This document shows, one piece after another, positions 1-10,443 of a stretch of 64,000 bases of DNA. The stretch lies in assembly GCF_023333585.1 (NCBI RefSeq), contig NZ_JAIQZN010000010.1:49539-113538 (forward strand). Direction: 5' to 3'. Made by a program: the position numbers and the translations under genes. The stretch comes from Argonema antarcticum A004/B2. Lineage in GTDB: Bacteria > Cyanobacteriota > Cyanobacteriia > Cyanobacteriales > Aerosakkonemataceae. The number at the start of each line of letters is the position of its first letter. The stretch's first letter is position 1. A model generated the notes under the pieces. The model was not told the DNA's origin, did no database searches, and saw nothing but the letters and a program-made list of their open reading frames with translations.

Positions 1-1393
1 CTCGACGGCAATCACCAGCTGCGAAGACACCGGGAATGCTGGTAGTGTATTTGCCGTAATCTGCTTTGACGTTGCTGCGGACGTCGCGATCGACACCCAG
101 GGCATCAAGCAGGGGTTGTTCGGGGCCGAGAAAGCCCATCGCCAGTAGGACGATCTGGGCGGGCAGAACTTTTTGGGTACCAGGGATTTGCTTGGGAATA
201 AACTGGCCTTTGTCGTTTTTCTCCCACTCCACCTGCACGGTGTGAACGGCTTTCACATTGCCGTTTTCGTCGCCCTCGAACTTCGTTGCGGTGGTGAGAT
301 AGCCACGCGGATCTTCCCCGAACTTCGCCGCCGCTTCTTCTTGGCCGTAGTCCATCTTGTAAACCTTCGGCCATTCAGGCCAAGGATTGTTAGCAGCCCG
401 TTCCGAAGGCGGTTTAGGCAAGATTTCCAGCTGCACGAGGCTTTTGCAGCCGTGGCGCAAGGAAGTGCCTACGCAGTCAGTACCCGTGTCGCCGCCGCCG
501 ATGATCACGACATCCTTACCTTCGGCAGAAATGAAGTTGCCGTTTTGAGTCTTGTCTAGAATCGCCTGGGTATTCGCAGTCAGGAAGTCCATCGCGAAGT
601 AAATGCCTTTCAATTCGCGTCCTTCGATAGTCAGGTCGCGGGGTTTGGTAGCGCCAGTACAGAGGACTGCGGCGTCGAATTCTTTGAGTAGATTTTCAAC
701 GGGGAGGTCTTTGCCAACTTCTGTGTTGCAAACGAACTTCACGCCTTCTTCTTCGAGGACGTTGAGGCGGCGCAGGACTACCTCTTCTTTGTCTAGCTTC
801 ATGTTTGGGATACCATACATGAGCAGGCCACCGGGGCGATCGGCCCGTTCATATACAGTCACCCAATGTCCGGCTTTGTTGAGCTGGGCGGCGGCTGAAA
901 GACCCGCAGGGCCAGAGCCGATGATGGCGACTTTTTTCCCGGTGCGTTTAGTTGGCGGTTCTGGGTTGATCCAGCCTTCTGACCAGCCTTTTTCGATAAT
1001 CGAATACTCGATATTTTTAATCGTAACTGGCGGGTTGTTGATGCCGAGTACGCATGAGCCTTCGCAGGGCGCAGGGCAGACGCGACCAGTGAATTCGGGG
1101 AAATTGTTGGTTTTGTGGAGGCGATCGAGTGCCTCGCGCCACAGACCGCGATATACGAGGTCATTCCATTCGGGGATGAGGTTGTTGATCGGGCAACCGC
1201 TCGCCATGCCGCTAATCAGCGTACCTGTGTGGCAAAATGGAATGCCGCAGTCCATACACCGTGCGCCTTGGGTGCGGAGTTTGTCCTCTTCCATGTGTAC
1301 GTGGAATTCGTCCCAGTTGCGAAGGCGATCGAGCGGTGCTAGTTCCGATGGCGCTTCCCGCAGAAATTCGATAAAGCCAGTTGGTTTTCCCAT
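1..1393 (-). CDS. gltD: Glutamate synthase small subunit GltD (3' end cut by window)
   Basis: Small subunit of NAD(P)H-dependent GOGAT. It takes electrons from NAD(P)H through FAD and passes them by iron-sulfur clusters to GltB. Translating the minus strand from the ATG at 1393-1391 gives 464 codons open to the window edge; the family is about 490 residues, so roughly 30 C-terminal residues are missing. The N-terminal cluster cysteines are C46, C49, C54 and C67 (CMDCGIPFC), followed by C106, C110 and C114 (CPAPCEGSC). An FAD Rossmann motif ([12 protein letters not shown]) and an NAD(P) motif ([10 protein letters not shown]) follow, then FAAGDCRR at the edge. The large subunit gltB lies upstream on the same strand but is separated by about 4.2 kb of defence-type genes. 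The identification is firm; the nucleotide preference is not visible. Confidence 0.96.
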   Translation of the reverse strand, partial: MGKPTGFIEFLREAPSELAPLDRLRNWDEFHVHMEEDKLRTQGARCMDCGIPFCHTGTLISGMASGCPINNLIPEWNDLVYRGLWREALDRLHKTNNFPEFTGRVCPAPCEGSCVLGINNPPVTIKNIEYSIIEKGWSEGWINPEPPTKRTGKKVAIIGSGPAGLSAAAQLNKAGHWVTVYERADRPGGLLMYGIPNMKLDKEEVVLRRLNVLEEEGVKFVCNTEVGKDLPVENLLKEFDAAVLCTGATKPRDLTIEGRELKGIYFAMDFLTANTQAILDKTQNGNFISAEGKDVVIIGGGDTGTDCVGTSLRHGCKSLVQLEILPKPPSERAANNPWPEWPKVYKMDYGQEEAAAKFGEDPRGYLTTATKFEGDENGNVKAVHTVQVEWEKNDKGQFIPKQIPGTQKVLPAQIVLLAMGFLGPEQPLLDALGVDRDVRSNVKADYGKYTTSIPGVFAAGDCRR

Positions 1394-1710
1394 AATCTTG
1401 TCTTAGTTGGAATTTATGTGAATCTTTACTCTCGATTCGGCGATCATTGAAAGTTTATAACTTTCGGGTAAATATTTGCTACTGTCTCTGCCGCCAAAAG
1501 CTTATTCCTTGTGTTTGCGATCCCGATCGCTGACGATGTTGTAAGTTGCCCCTACTTTGGACGGCGACCTGCTTAAAAGAAGGACTGGCCATTATTTCTG
1601 TAAAGCCTGCTACGCATTTTTGACTTTAATTGTTGCTTTTCATCTCCCATAGCTATCAGCACTCAGCAAACAGGCTTAATTAATTTATGTTATTGGCGAT
1701 GGCTTGCCAA
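1394..1710. other. Leader region of gltD, no gene seen
   Basis: About 317 bases upstream of gltD hold no convincing coding sequence. Presumably they carry a gltD promoter, because the genes further upstream are unrelated. I could not identify a clear -10/-35 pair or an NtcA-type GTA-N8-TAC site. Confidence 0.4.
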
Positions 1711-1920
1711 TTATTTCCGATAAATGTTCCTGCGATGCTTGCAGTGGAGAACTACGACAATTGATGTTTCGTCATCAATTTCATAACGGATTCGGTATTC
1801 ACCAAATCGTACTCGCTATTCGTTTTCAAACCCTTTCAGCTTTTTCACTCCTACCTAGTCAAAGCGGCTGTTCCGCAAGTGACAGTATTTTCTCTATAAT
1901 TCGACTCTCTTGATTTCAAT
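1711..1920 (-). pseudogene. Decayed RelE/ParE-type toxin
   Basis: The minus strand reads VKKLKGFENE-stop-RVRFGEYRIR, then YEIDDETSIVVVLHCKHRRN and IYRK-stop at 1711. This is the typical C-terminal half of a RelE/ParE interferase: the LKG element, a G-[ED]-YR-[IV]-R-Y-E-I-D core and the terminal HRR-x-IYR. A TAG lies where the family normally has a Tyr or Trp codon. Upstream, fragments such as ILSLAEQPL fit the preceding helix but sit in another frame and contain more stops. No start codon or antitoxin gene remains. The toxin is therefore dead. It lies directly 3' of the restriction-methyltransferase, which fits a decayed defence or addiction insertion. Confidence 0.75.
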
Positions 1921-1940
1921 TTTTTGGCTTTTTTTCAAAA

Positions 1941-4900
1941 TCATACAAACCGATCCTCAGTGTAAGCCTTAATAGGTCTGGGTCTGACTGTTTGCCAGGG
2001 ATATCGAGGCTGGAGCTTATTCAACGGAAAACTGGCAAGGCGATTTTCGATATGCGATTTTTCCTCATCAGTAATTCCAAACATTTTATAGACAGTTCGA
2101 TCGATGCGATCGAGAACTGCAAAAAAGTCTGACGCTACCTGTTGAAAACTGACTAGGCGTTGTCGATACTCCTGCATTAAATTTGCATAGTTTTGAGGAA
2201 TTAATAATTTTTGAATCGTGCTTCTTGAAATGGATGTATCTTCGTCACTATTGAGAGTGAGTAGTTTATAAACCAGTTCTGCCAGATTAGCATCTACAAG
2301 TTGAATTGAAAATAAACCTGCTCGAAGCAAGTTTCCATCTAAGCTTAATTCCTCAACTTGCACATCTTCGGGGCTCCAGTTAGAGAAATTAATATTTAAA
2401 GAGCGATCGCTTAATTTATACCGACTCGTTTCAATTCGAGTTTCTACCTCAGATAGCAACCATTCATCTGGGTTATTCTTCGCGATCGCAGCTAATTGAG
2501 CTAAATTATTATAACTATCTACTAATTGTTGTTCAATCCGAGCATCCAGATTTTTAACCCAAGGCATTGATTCAAGAGTGCGGGGGTAAACATGAGCATA
2601 ATATCCCTGAATCACTCCACTTCTTAAGCGCAAAGCCCAATAATAACGAGCTAATTTACTATTTAAATAGGCTGCCACTGCTTCAGCCGATGGATTATTC
2701 GCTTTGGGTACAGCAACAATGACAGTATTAACAGCAGCAAAATCAGTTCCTTTTACAACACTTGCGAAAGGAGCTTTCGCTAATTCAGAAACTATAATAA
2801 AAGCTTCAGGAGTTCGATCGGCCCATAAACTCAATTTTCCATTAGGTCTATTCTTAACTGCTTCAAGATCGACCCATCCTGCTGCTTCTCCATGCCATCC
2901 AACTGCTAAACTGCGTCCAGCAATCACTTGAATAGGCTTAACTCCTGTTGATTCTGAAGTAACTTCTGTTCCGCCTCTTTGAATTCCATACGTCCACCAA
3001 AACAGGCGATTATTGCGGCTGATTTGTTGAGCAACCGCTTCCTTCAACCCAACGATATTACCTCCATTGCCATTTGGGTATAATTTTTTCAAAATTGGTA
3101 CATCTTCAGGATGTAACAACGCTAATAGATATTCGCCATACAGTCCTTCTCGCGTGTTACGATTTGTTTCTTCCGTAACTCTTGGGTTCACTTTGTAGTC
3201 AAAAAAATCTTTATACTTAACTTTGACAGGTGGTTCATCGCTTGGCCATGTCGAAGGTACATATAACTCTATTTCATCATCGTCTTGGGCTGGTGTTTTC
3301 TCAATTACCACAATTAAAGGAATGCGAGCCACATCCCAAATCGGTCGATCTGTAAACTCCAACCAAACGAGTTTACGTAATGCAGCTTCTTGACGAGGAT
3401 AAAGCAATTTCCAAACCTTTGCAGCAGCTTCGGAATTAGCATAACCCCCACTTACCACCATTCCCAAAAAACCGCCAGATTCGAGAGATTCAGTTAAAGC
3501 CCGATAGAGAAAAACTAAACCCGTATCGGAATTTTGTCCCCAAACTTGCTGCCATAAACCTCGCATTTCCTCGCCATACTTAACCCGTTCCCCTCGGATG
3601 TAAGGCGGGTTGCCAAGGATGTATTTCCACTTTCCGCTATCTCGCTCTTTAGAACCTGGGGGAAGAAAACCTTCTCCAAGAATGGGGACGAGATCCGCAT
3701 CTTTTAACAAACTATTAATGTTGTAAACATTGATATTCGGAGGTTCTGTTACAGGTTTAAATCTGAGCATTGCCCACATCAATTGAAAGTGACTGATGAA
3801 TGCAGCAAAAGGGTTTAAGTCAAAGCCCCAAACATTAGTTTGTAGTTCTTGCAGAACATCATTTTGAGATAGTCCTCTAGTTTTGGCATCTTCTAAACAA
3901 CGATGAACATAACGCACCAAAAATGAACCACTTCCACAAGACGGATCGAGCAATTTACCATCACCATGACTAAAGATAGTTTGCTCTAGCAACCAATCTA
4001 CAATTGAGGGAGGAGTATAAAATTCTCCCAATCGCTTCCGTTTTGCTGTCGGTAAAAAAGCTTGATAAATATCCCCTAAAATTTCTTCAGATAATCCTGA
4101 AAAGTCATAGGCATTGAAGCGCAAAATCAACCGTTGCAATGCAGTATCTAAAATGCCATTAGCTTGATAAAGCCAATCAAAAACATTGCGTTCAAAAGGT
4201 TCTTTATACAGTCTTCCAACATCTTCAGCTACCAGTCGCACCAAAGCACGGGCATCACCAGTTAACTGATCCACAAAAGCCGCCCAGTCTTGTGGCCCTC
4301 CATTGGAAAGTCGCCGTTTTTTGGTTAATTCCAAATCCTCAACAAGTCTAAGAAATAACACGCGGGCAATCAGTACTGCTACTGAATCCGCCACAAAAGC
4401 CTCACGAATTCTATCAATAGCTTGGTTATTGTTTTTGGCGCTAACTTCTCGACCATATTGGTCTTCAAACTGAGGTAAAATATCATCAAATAGATATCGT
4501 TCAAAGCTAAATTTATTCCTCAGTCGCATAAAGGCGCGACGCTGGCTATCAACCGCACCAACAAGATTACGCTGTATTTGCTGTTCGTGCTGTTTGTATT
4601 CTTTATATTGTTCCTGCAATCTAGAAATTGCTTGTTCCCCAGCTTCACTCAATTCAGCAAAACTGGTTTGTAAGTCTTGGCGCAGTCTGTCTAGCGTATC
4701 AGGATCGTCAAGCTTTAAATATACATAAGGCAACTTGCCTTCAATAAAACTCGCCCATTGATTATTATGTTCTGCTTGTTCTGAAGAAATAAATTTAAGT
4801 GTTTCTTTTAATTGCTCAAAAGTTATTTTCGACAAATCAAGAGGGTTTAGAAAACCTTCAACAGGTTCGCCATTTGGCAAAACAATCCAGAGATAATGAG

Positions 4901-5237
4901 CCGTTAAAAATAAAACGTATCGAGTTAAACCCTCAACATACTTGCGTTTCTGGTTCCATAGTTTTACCCTTCCCTTTTTGCTCGTCAGTTCAGCATCATC
5001 TTTTTTCAAGTCTCCCACCACCCAAGCAATTTTTTCGGGAGTTAAGAGTTTAATATCTGGATAACCGCCACCACTTGAATCTTCCGTGACAACTCGCTCT
5101 TTTGGATAGTCCAGTAATGCGGCTAAAAAATCACGCACATCTGGATTGTACGATCGCTCAGGTCGATCCCAATTCAAAGCCAGCCACTTTGCTAATGGAT
5201 CTGCTTGTTGTTTTGGTGGTCTATTGCTCTTGGACAA
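1941..5237 (-). CDS. Fused restriction endonuclease-adenine DNA methyltransferase (type IIG / Eco57I-like)
   Basis: A single 1098-residue protein likely both cuts and methylates DNA. The N-terminus has a candidate PD-(D/E)XK nuclease core (D61, then D76-L-K78 in VVGDLKK). A helical region of about residues 200-400 follows, then a gamma-class N6-adenine methyltransferase: motif I DPSCGSGSFL near residue 427 and catalytic motif IV NPPY near 541. The last 350 residues resemble a target-recognition region. The order nuclease-helical-MTase-TRD is that of type IIG or Eco57I-like enzymes, which need no separate R, M or S genes, and none are adjacent. BREX PglX is an alternative MTase of similar size, but no other BREX gene is present. 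The gene sits between gltB and gltD beside a DUF6887-like gene and a dead toxin, so it was probably acquired horizontally. Specificity cannot be read from the sequence. Confidence 0.85.
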   Translation of the reverse strand: MSKSNRPPKQQADPLAKWLALNWDRPERSYNPDVRDFLAALLDYPKERVVTEDSSGGGYPDIKLLTPEKIAWVVGDLKKDDAELTSKKGRVKLWNQKRKYVEGLTRYVLFLTAHYLWIVLPNGEPVEGFLNPLDLSKITFEQLKETLKFISSEQAEHNNQWASFIEGKLPYVYLKLDDPDTLDRLRQDLQTSFAELSEAGEQAISRLQEQYKEYKQHEQQIQRNLVGAVDSQRRAFMRLRNKFSFERYLFDDILPQFEDQYGREVSAKNNNQAIDRIREAFVADSVAVLIARVLFLRLVEDLELTKKRRLSNGGPQDWAAFVDQLTGDARALVRLVAEDVGRLYKEPFERNVFDWLYQANGILDTALQRLILRFNAYDFSGLSEEILGDIYQAFLPTAKRKRLGEFYTPPSIVDWLLEQTIFSHGDGKLLDPSCGSGSFLVRYVHRCLEDAKTRGLSQNDVLQELQTNVWGFDLNPFAAFISHFQLMWAMLRFKPVTEPPNINVYNINSLLKDADLVPILGEGFLPPGSKERDSGKWKYILGNPPYIRGERVKYGEEMRGLWQQVWGQNSDTGLVFLYRALTESLESGGFLGMVVSGGYANSEAAAKVWKLLYPRQEAALRKLVWLEFTDRPIWDVARIPLIVVIEKTPAQDDDEIELYVPSTWPSDEPPVKVKYKDFFDYKVNPRVTEETNRNTREGLYGEYLLALLHPEDVPILKKLYPNGNGGNIVGLKEAVAQQISRNNRLFWWTYGIQRGGTEVTSESTGVKPIQVIAGRSLAVGWHGEAAGWVDLEAVKNRPNGKLSLWADRTPEAFIIVSELAKAPFASVVKGTDFAAVNTVIVAVPKANNPSAEAVAAYLNSKLARYYWALRLRSGVIQGYYAHVYPRTLESMPWVKNLDARIEQQLVDSYNNLAQLAAIAKNNPDEWLLSEVETRIETSRYKLSDRSLNINFSNWSPEDVQVEELSLDGNLLRAGLFSIQLVDANLAELVYKLLTLNSDEDTSISRSTIQKLLIPQNYANLMQEYRQRLVSFQQVASDFFAVLDRIDRTVYKMFGITDEEKSHIENRLASFPLNKLQPRYPWQTVRPRPIKAYTEDRFV

Positions 5238-5264
5238 CTCTTAACCTCACGAATAACCCTATCT

Positions 5265-5462
5265 CTACAAATTTTCCTCAATTTTACGCTCGATCGCCGC
5301 TTTTGTCTGTTTTCGTCCTTCTTCCGTATTCGGAAAACTATACTTGATTCCCTTCGGATCGCGACGACTCATGAGAGCGCGTAAAGCTTCTATATCTTCC
5401 TTATGCTTTAACACATAAGCCCTCAATTGAGCTTTACTCATCACCTCAAAATCAGGTTTCAT
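5265..5462 (-). CDS. Small DUF6887-type protein, orphan copy
   Basis: A 65-residue protein of unknown function beginning MKPDFEVMSKAQLRAYVLKH. The ATG at 5462 is chosen because it aligns with the starts of four relatives at 61-63 kb; an extension upstream reads only through repeat DNA. The family pattern is MKPxFExM-[ST]-xxELRxY-x(2)-HR, then an acidic helix with ALxSRR-x-P and a charged tail. I recall this as the cyanobacterial DUF6887 family, usually paired with a DUF6888 gene. Here the partner survives only as the 3' fragment overlapping its start. The gene stops 27 bases before the restriction-methyltransferase start, so the two may be co-transcribed. Confidence 0.7.
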   Translation of the reverse strand: MKPDFEVMSKAQLRAYVLKHKEDIEALRALMSRRDPKGIKYSFPNTEEGRKQTKAAIERKIEENL

Positions 5463-5514
5463 TTGGCAAAAACTCCCAACTTCCATCTGAATAGATCGCA
5501 ACCTCAATATCCTT
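5452..5514 (-). pseudogene. 3' remnant of a DUF6888-type partner gene
   Basis: The frame ending at 5452 encodes DIEVAIYSDGSWEFLPNET. It matches the end of the intact relative at 62764-62979 (LEIMVYRDGNWEFINETTI). Upstream of residue DIEV the frame runs into GAGTGCT/GAGTGGT heptamer repeats, so the first two thirds of the gene are gone. The remnant still overlaps the next gene start by 11 bases, which preserves the coupled geometry of this gene pair. Confidence 0.7.
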
Positions 5515-5598
5515 TTTGAGTGCTGAGTGGTGAGTGGTGAGTGCTGAGTGAAAATTCTCCTCTCCCACTCCCCCACTCTCCCACTCCCCCACTCCTAC
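5515..5598. repeat. Heptamer repeats (GAGTGCT/GAGTGGT and CTCCCAC type)
   Basis: Several tandem copies of GAGTGCT or GAGTGGT are followed by a CTCCCAC/CCCCCAC tract. The block runs right up to the gltB stop codon at 5600 and replaces the 5' part of the DUF6888-like remnant. Confidence 0.85.
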
Positions 5599-5599
5599 C

Positions 5600-8500
5600 C
5601 TAGCTGCCGCCGATGCGGGCCAGGTCGCGAGCGTTTTCTTCAAAGGCGGCGGTGAGTGCATCGTCACCGCTTAAGCCTGCCGCGATCGCATTTTCGATCG
5701 CCTGCAACACGCGCTTGTAGTCTTTCGGCATCACTTTGACGAACTTCGGCACCATCTCTTCCCAGTTCGCCAACACTTTCGCTCCCTTCTCACTCTTGGT
5801 GTAATCGATGTGCTGCTGAATCATCTCGTAAAGATCCTTGATTTCTTCGGCATCTTCCAGTTTTTCCAGCGCCACCATTGACATATTGCACCGTGTGGCA
5901 AAGTCGCCCGTCTCATCGAGAATGTAGGCAACACCGCCACTCATCCCCGCCGCAAAGTTACGCCCAGTTGCGCCAAGGATAACGACTTTACCACCAGTCA
6001 TATATTCGCAGGCGTGATCGCCCACACCTTCCACAACGGCATTGACCCCAGAATTGCGGACGGCAAAACGTTCGCCTGCGATTCCCCGGATATAAATTTC
6101 ACCCGAAGTCGCACCATAGAGAACCACATTACCAACAATGACATTTTCTTGGGCCACAAAAGTGGAAGCCGCCGGTGGATAGATGATAATCTTGCCGCCG
6201 CTGAGTCCTTTGCCAACATAGTCATTGCCATCGCCCTCCAATTCCAGGGTGACGCCTTTGGGGACAAATGCGCCAAAACTCTGTCCGGCGCTGCCTTGGA
6301 AGTGGAGGTGGATAGTATCTTCCGGTAGTCCGTACCAGTGACGTTTGGCGATTTCATTGCCCAGAATAGTACCGACAACGCGATTGACATTGCTGATGGG
6401 TAGAGTTGCTTTCACCTTTTCCCCATTCTCGATCGCACCTTTACAAAGATCCAGCAGCACCGTCATATCCAGAGATTTGTCAAGTCCGTGATCCTGCGGC
6501 ATCTGGCAATAACGACCAACCTCTGGGCCAACTTCTGGCTGGTAAAGAATCTTGGAGAAATCAAGTCCTTTTGCTTTCCAATGTTCCACCGCTTTCTTCG
6601 GTTCCAGAACATCCGTGCGTCCCACCATTTCATTCATCGTGCGGAAACCCAGTTGCGCCATGATTTCCCGGACTTCAGCCGCGATAAACTTCATAAAGTT
6701 GACCGTGTGGGCGGGATCGCCAGTGAAGTTTTTCCGCAGATAGGGGTCTTGCGTAGCGACCCCCACCGGACAGGTGTTGAGATGGCACACGCGCATCATA
6801 ATGCAGCCCAGGGTAACCAGAGGCGCAGTCGCAAAACCGAACTCCTCAGCACCCAGCAAAGCCGCGATCGCAACATCGCGTCCCGTCTTCATTTGACCGT
6901 CAGTTTCCACAGCAATGCGCGATCGCAAATTATTCAAAACTAACGTTTGGTGCGTTTCCGCCAGTCCCAGTTCCCAAGGCAGTCCGGCGTGTTTGATGGA
7001 AGTTTGGGGAGAAGCGCCTGTACCGCCGTCGTAGCCTGCGATCAGGACGACATCGGCATGGGCTTTGGCAACACCAGCTGCGATCGTGCCTACACCGACC
7101 TCAGACACAAGTTTGACGCTAATTCGTGCTTCGCGATTGGCATTCTTCAAATCGTGGATGAGTTCTGCGAGATCCTCGATCGAATAGATATCGTGGTGCG
7201 GCGGTGGCGAAATCAAACCCACCCCAGGAGTTGAGTGGCGCACTTTAGCAATCCACGGATATACCTTTTTGCCAGGAAGTTGTCCGCCTTCTCCAGGTTT
7301 CGCACCTTGCGCCATCTTGATCTGAAGTTCCTTCGCTTGGGAAAGATACAAATTGGTGACACCGAAACGACCGGATGCAACTTGTTTGATTGCGCTGTTT
7401 TTGGAGTCGCCCAACTCATTCGTCCAGGTGTAGCGATCGGGGTCTTCGCCGCCTTCGCCGGTATTCGATTTACCGCCGATCCGGTTCATCGCGATCGCTA
7501 AACTTTCATGCGCCTCCTTGGAGATCGAGCCATAACTCATTGCGCCTGTTTTGAAGCGTTTGACGATCGCCTCGACTGGCTCAACTTCCTCAATGGGGAT
7601 AGACTCCCGCTGCTTGAATTCCAGCAAGCCCCGCAGGGTGAAATGCTTCTGGTTCTGTTCGTTTACCAATCCCGCATATTGCTTGAAAAGCTCGTAGCTG
7701 CCTTCGCGGACTGCCTTTTGCAGGGCGTGGATTGTTTGCGGGCTAAACAGATGCGCCTCGCCGCCGGAACGCCACTGGTAGTCGCCACCCACATCGAGGG
7801 TGTGGCCGTTAACTTCGCGATCGGGGAAAGCATGACCGTGCCGCAAAAACGCCTCTTTGGCAATCACTTCCAGGTCTGCGCCTTCGATCCGCGATGCTGT
7901 CCAGGTAAAGTATTTGTCAATCACAGATTGGTTCAATCCAACTGCCTCGAAAATCTGTGCCCCTCGATAGCTTTGCAGTGTGGAGATACCGATTTTGGCA
8001 GCGATTTTGATCGCACCCTTTGTGGCCGCCTTGATGTAGTTTTTCTGGGCGGTTTTGCGATCGACATTAAGCAATAAGCCTTGGCCGATAATATCATCGA
8101 TCGTCTCAAATGCCAGATACGGATTAATCGCCCCACAGCCATAGCCAATTAGAGTTGCATAATGATGCACCTCGCGGGGTTCGCCGGATTCGAGTACGAT
8201 GCCAACTCGCGTCCGTGTACCTTCGCGAATCAAGTGATGATGGAGACCGGAAACAGCCAACAGTGCGGGAATGGGGGCTTTATCCTTGTCCGTATCGCGA
8301 TCGCTCAAGATGATGATATTTACGCCATCTGCGATCGCGTCATTCGCCTTGACGCAAACCTCATCCATCGCCGTTTCCAGTCCTTTCGCCCCCTGCTTCG
8401 GATTGAATAAGATGGGGATAGTAATCGATTTGAAATTGCCCTCATTTATATATTTGAGTTTTGCCAATTCCTCATTACTAATGATGGGCGTTTTCAATTC

Positions 8501-10195
8501 GATCAGATGACAACTTTCTGGTTTCGGTTTGAGCAAATTACCTTCCGAACCGATCGTTGTTTCCGAAGAAGTGATAATCTCTTCGCGAATAGAATCGATC
8601 GGTGGATTCGTGACCTGGGCGAACAACTGCTGGAAATAATCGTAAAGCAGTTTCGGGCGATCGGAAAGCACCGCCAGCGGCGTATCCGCACCCATTGCCC
8701 CTACAGCTTCCACCCCATCCCGCGCCATCGGAGTCACCAACAATCGCAGTTCCTCAAACGTATACCCAAAAGCCATTTGCCGCTGAAGCAAAGGAATCTC
8801 AGATATCACATTTTCCTGCCCCTGGGCTTCTTTAAGTTGCGCGAGTTCGACCATATACTTGTCAATCCACTCGCGGTAGGGATGTTCCGTGACAACCTTG
8901 TGTTTGATTTCCTCATCGGAGACAATCCGCCCCTCCGCCGTATTGACGAGGAACATCCGACCTGGTTGGAGCCGACCCTTAGAAGCGATCCGATCGGGTT
9001 CGATGGGCAATACACCCGCCTCAGACGCCACAATTACGAGGTCGTCTTTCGTCACATAATAACGAGATGGACGCAAACCATTGCGATCGAGTACCGCACC
9101 CATGATCGTCCCATCGGTAAACGCGATCGAAGCTGGCCCGTCCCAAGGTTCCATCAAACAGGAATGATATTCGTAGAATGCCTTTTTCTCATCGCTCATC
9201 GACTCGTGGGCTGTCCACGGTTCCGGTATCATCATCATGATGGCGTGAGGAAGCGATCGGCCCGATAGCACCAGCAGTTCCAACGCATTATCGAAGATAG
9301 TAGAGTCGCTGCCATTAACATTAATAACAGGCTGGATCTTTTTGAGGTCATCGCCGAACAACTCTGACTCGAACAGAGACGCCCTGGCGTGCATCCAGTT
9401 AATATTGCCCCGCAGCGTATTGATTTCGCCATTGTGGGCGATGTAGCGATAAGGATGCGATCGCTCCCAACTAGGGAAAGTATTCGTGCTGAAACGGGAA
9501 TGCACCAACGCTAACGCGCTTTCCATATCCGGATCGTGCAAGTCGGGATAATATTGTCCCACCTGCACTGGCATCAGCATCCCTTTGTAAACCAATGTCC
9601 GACAAGACAGACTTGATGGATACCAATGCTCATCTATCTGGGTGACGCGAATAGCATTGTAAGCCCGTTTGCGGATAATATACAGCTTCCGCTCGAAAGC
9701 TTGCTCATCAGAGAGTTCCGGGTTACGCTCGATGAAAACCTGTTCCATGAAAGGTTCGCTCGATTTTGCCGTCTCCCCCAAAGAAGAATGGTCTGTCGGC
9801 ACGTTGCGCCAGCCTAACACTTGCTGACCTTCTTCGATCGCAATTTTCTCAAAAATCTCCCTACTCTTCTGCCTTGTCACAGGATCGGGCGAGGAATAGA
9901 TTGCCCCCACACCATACTGGCCCGGTTCTGGCAGCACGATACCTTCCGCCTGCATCACTTTCTTCAAAAACTTGTGCGGTACCTGCATCAAAATACCCGC
10001 CCCATCACCCGTATTCGGTTCGCAACCGCAAGCACCGCGATGGTCTAGATTCAAAAGGATCGTCAGCCCCTGCTCTACTATATCGTGCGACTTTTTTCCC
10101 TTCATCTGCACGATAAACCCGACACCGCACGCATCATGCTCGAACTGTGGATCGTAGAGGCCCTGTTTTGGTGGCAGTTTGTTGATGTTCATCAT
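5600..10195 (-). CDS. gltB: Glutamate synthase large subunit GltB (NAD(P)H-type GOGAT)
   Basis: Converts glutamine and 2-oxoglutarate to two glutamates in the GS-GOGAT nitrogen assimilation cycle. The protein has 1531 residues, normal for the family. DAC23GVGF marks the glutaminase: C23 becomes the N-terminal nucleophile after a 22-residue propeptide is removed. The FMN/2-oxoglutarate domain contains [12 protein letters not shown] and [10 protein letters not shown]. The 3Fe-4S cysteines fit C-x5-C-x4-C ([12 protein letters not shown]). The C-terminal part is a Gly-rich beta-helix. Between GEDPDRY and [13 protein letters not shown] there is only a short loop. Ferredoxin-dependent GlsF carries an insertion of about 27 residues there, so with gltD nearby this is the pyridine-nucleotide type. 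The stop codon abuts heptamer repeats. Confidence 0.95.
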   Translation of the reverse strand: MMNINKLPPKQGLYDPQFEHDACGVGFIVQMKGKKSHDIVEQGLTILLNLDHRGACGCEPNTGDGAGILMQVPHKFLKKVMQAEGIVLPEPGQYGVGAIYSSPDPVTRQKSREIFEKIAIEEGQQVLGWRNVPTDHSSLGETAKSSEPFMEQVFIERNPELSDEQAFERKLYIIRKRAYNAIRVTQIDEHWYPSSLSCRTLVYKGMLMPVQVGQYYPDLHDPDMESALALVHSRFSTNTFPSWERSHPYRYIAHNGEINTLRGNINWMHARASLFESELFGDDLKKIQPVINVNGSDSTIFDNALELLVLSGRSLPHAIMMMIPEPWTAHESMSDEKKAFYEYHSCLMEPWDGPASIAFTDGTIMGAVLDRNGLRPSRYYVTKDDLVIVASEAGVLPIEPDRIASKGRLQPGRMFLVNTAEGRIVSDEEIKHKVVTEHPYREWIDKYMVELAQLKEAQGQENVISEIPLLQRQMAFGYTFEELRLLVTPMARDGVEAVGAMGADTPLAVLSDRPKLLYDYFQQLFAQVTNPPIDSIREEIITSSETTIGSEGNLLKPKPESCHLIELKTPIISNEELAKLKYINEGNFKSITIPILFNPKQGAKGLETAMDEVCVKANDAIADGVNIIILSDRDTDKDKAPIPALLAVSGLHHHLIREGTRTRVGIVLESGEPREVHHYATLIGYGCGAINPYLAFETIDDIIGQGLLLNVDRKTAQKNYIKAATKGAIKIAAKIGISTLQSYRGAQIFEAVGLNQSVIDKYFTWTASRIEGADLEVIAKEAFLRHGHAFPDREVNGHTLDVGGDYQWRSGGEAHLFSPQTIHALQKAVREGSYELFKQYAGLVNEQNQKHFTLRGLLEFKQRESIPIEEVEPVEAIVKRFKTGAMSYGSISKEAHESLAIAMNRIGGKSNTGEGGEDPDRYTWTNELGDSKNSAIKQVASGRFGVTNLYLSQAKELQIKMAQGAKPGEGGQLPGKKVYPWIAKVRHSTPGVGLISPPPHHDIYSIEDLAELIHDLKNANREARISVKLVSEVGVGTIAAGVAKAHADVVLIAGYDGGTGASPQTSIKHAGLPWELGLAETHQTLVLNNLRSRIAVETDGQMKTGRDVAIAALLGAEEFGFATAPLVTLGCIMMRVCHLNTCPVGVATQDPYLRKNFTGDPAHTVNFMKFIAAEVREIMAQLGFRTMNEMVGRTDVLEPKKAVEHWKAKGLDFSKILYQPEVGPEVGRYCQMPQDHGLDKSLDMTVLLDLCKGAIENGEKVKATLPISNVNRVVGTILGNEIAKRHWYGLPEDTIHLHFQGSAGQSFGAFVPKGVTLELEGDGNDYVGKGLSGGKIIIYPPAASTFVAQENVIVGNVVLYGATSGEIYIRGIAGERFAVRNSGVNAVVEGVGDHACEYMTGGKVVILGATGRNFAAGMSGGVAYILDETGDFATRCNMSMVALEKLEDAEEIKDLYEMIQQHIDYTKSEKGAKVLANWEEMVPKFVKVMPKDYKRVLQAIENAIAAGLSGDDALTAAFEENARDLARIGGS

Positions 10196-10311
10196 TGATA
10201 GCCCAAAAGTGGCAAATAGTGTTATCTAGAGATTAGCAAACCCTTAACTCTGGCTACTCTGAATTTTCTAACAAGAGAACCTTGTAGCCACCATATCTTA
10301 AGCAAATTGTC

Positions 10312-10336
10312 AGATATGTTCACTTTTAACATATCT
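10312..10336. promoter_or_regulatory. Inverted repeat upstream of gltB (possible operator)
   Basis: AGATATGTT, seven bases, then AACATATCT form a perfect 9-bp dyad about 120-140 bases upstream of the gltB start. It could bind a dimeric regulator or form a hairpin. It does not match the NtcA consensus GTA-N8-TAC. No regulator can be named from sequence alone. Confidence 0.35.
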
Positions 10337-10443
10337 TGCATACATCACGATAAATCCAGATCTACATCCCTGTTCATCTGTGGTAAAAAATATTCGCCTC
10401 CCACCTTTCCGTATTGTTCTCAGTACGAAAGATCCAAACGACT

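Noticed and set aside
603..1406. Long plus-strand frame opposite gltD
   Set aside because: It lies wholly antisense to a clearly conserved gltD frame.
1941..5237. BREX PglX identity for the large methyltransferase
   Set aside because: No brxA, brxB, brxC, pglZ or brxL genes nearby; a self-contained type IIG enzyme explains the fusion better.
6488..9268. Several plus-strand frames of 80-250 codons opposite gltB
   Set aside because: All are shadows of the GltB coding sequence and lack family features.
10196..10443. Glutamine riboswitch or NtcA site upstream of gltB
   Set aside because: I could not find the aptamer's conserved segments or a GTA-N8-TAC site; only a 9-bp dyad is listed.
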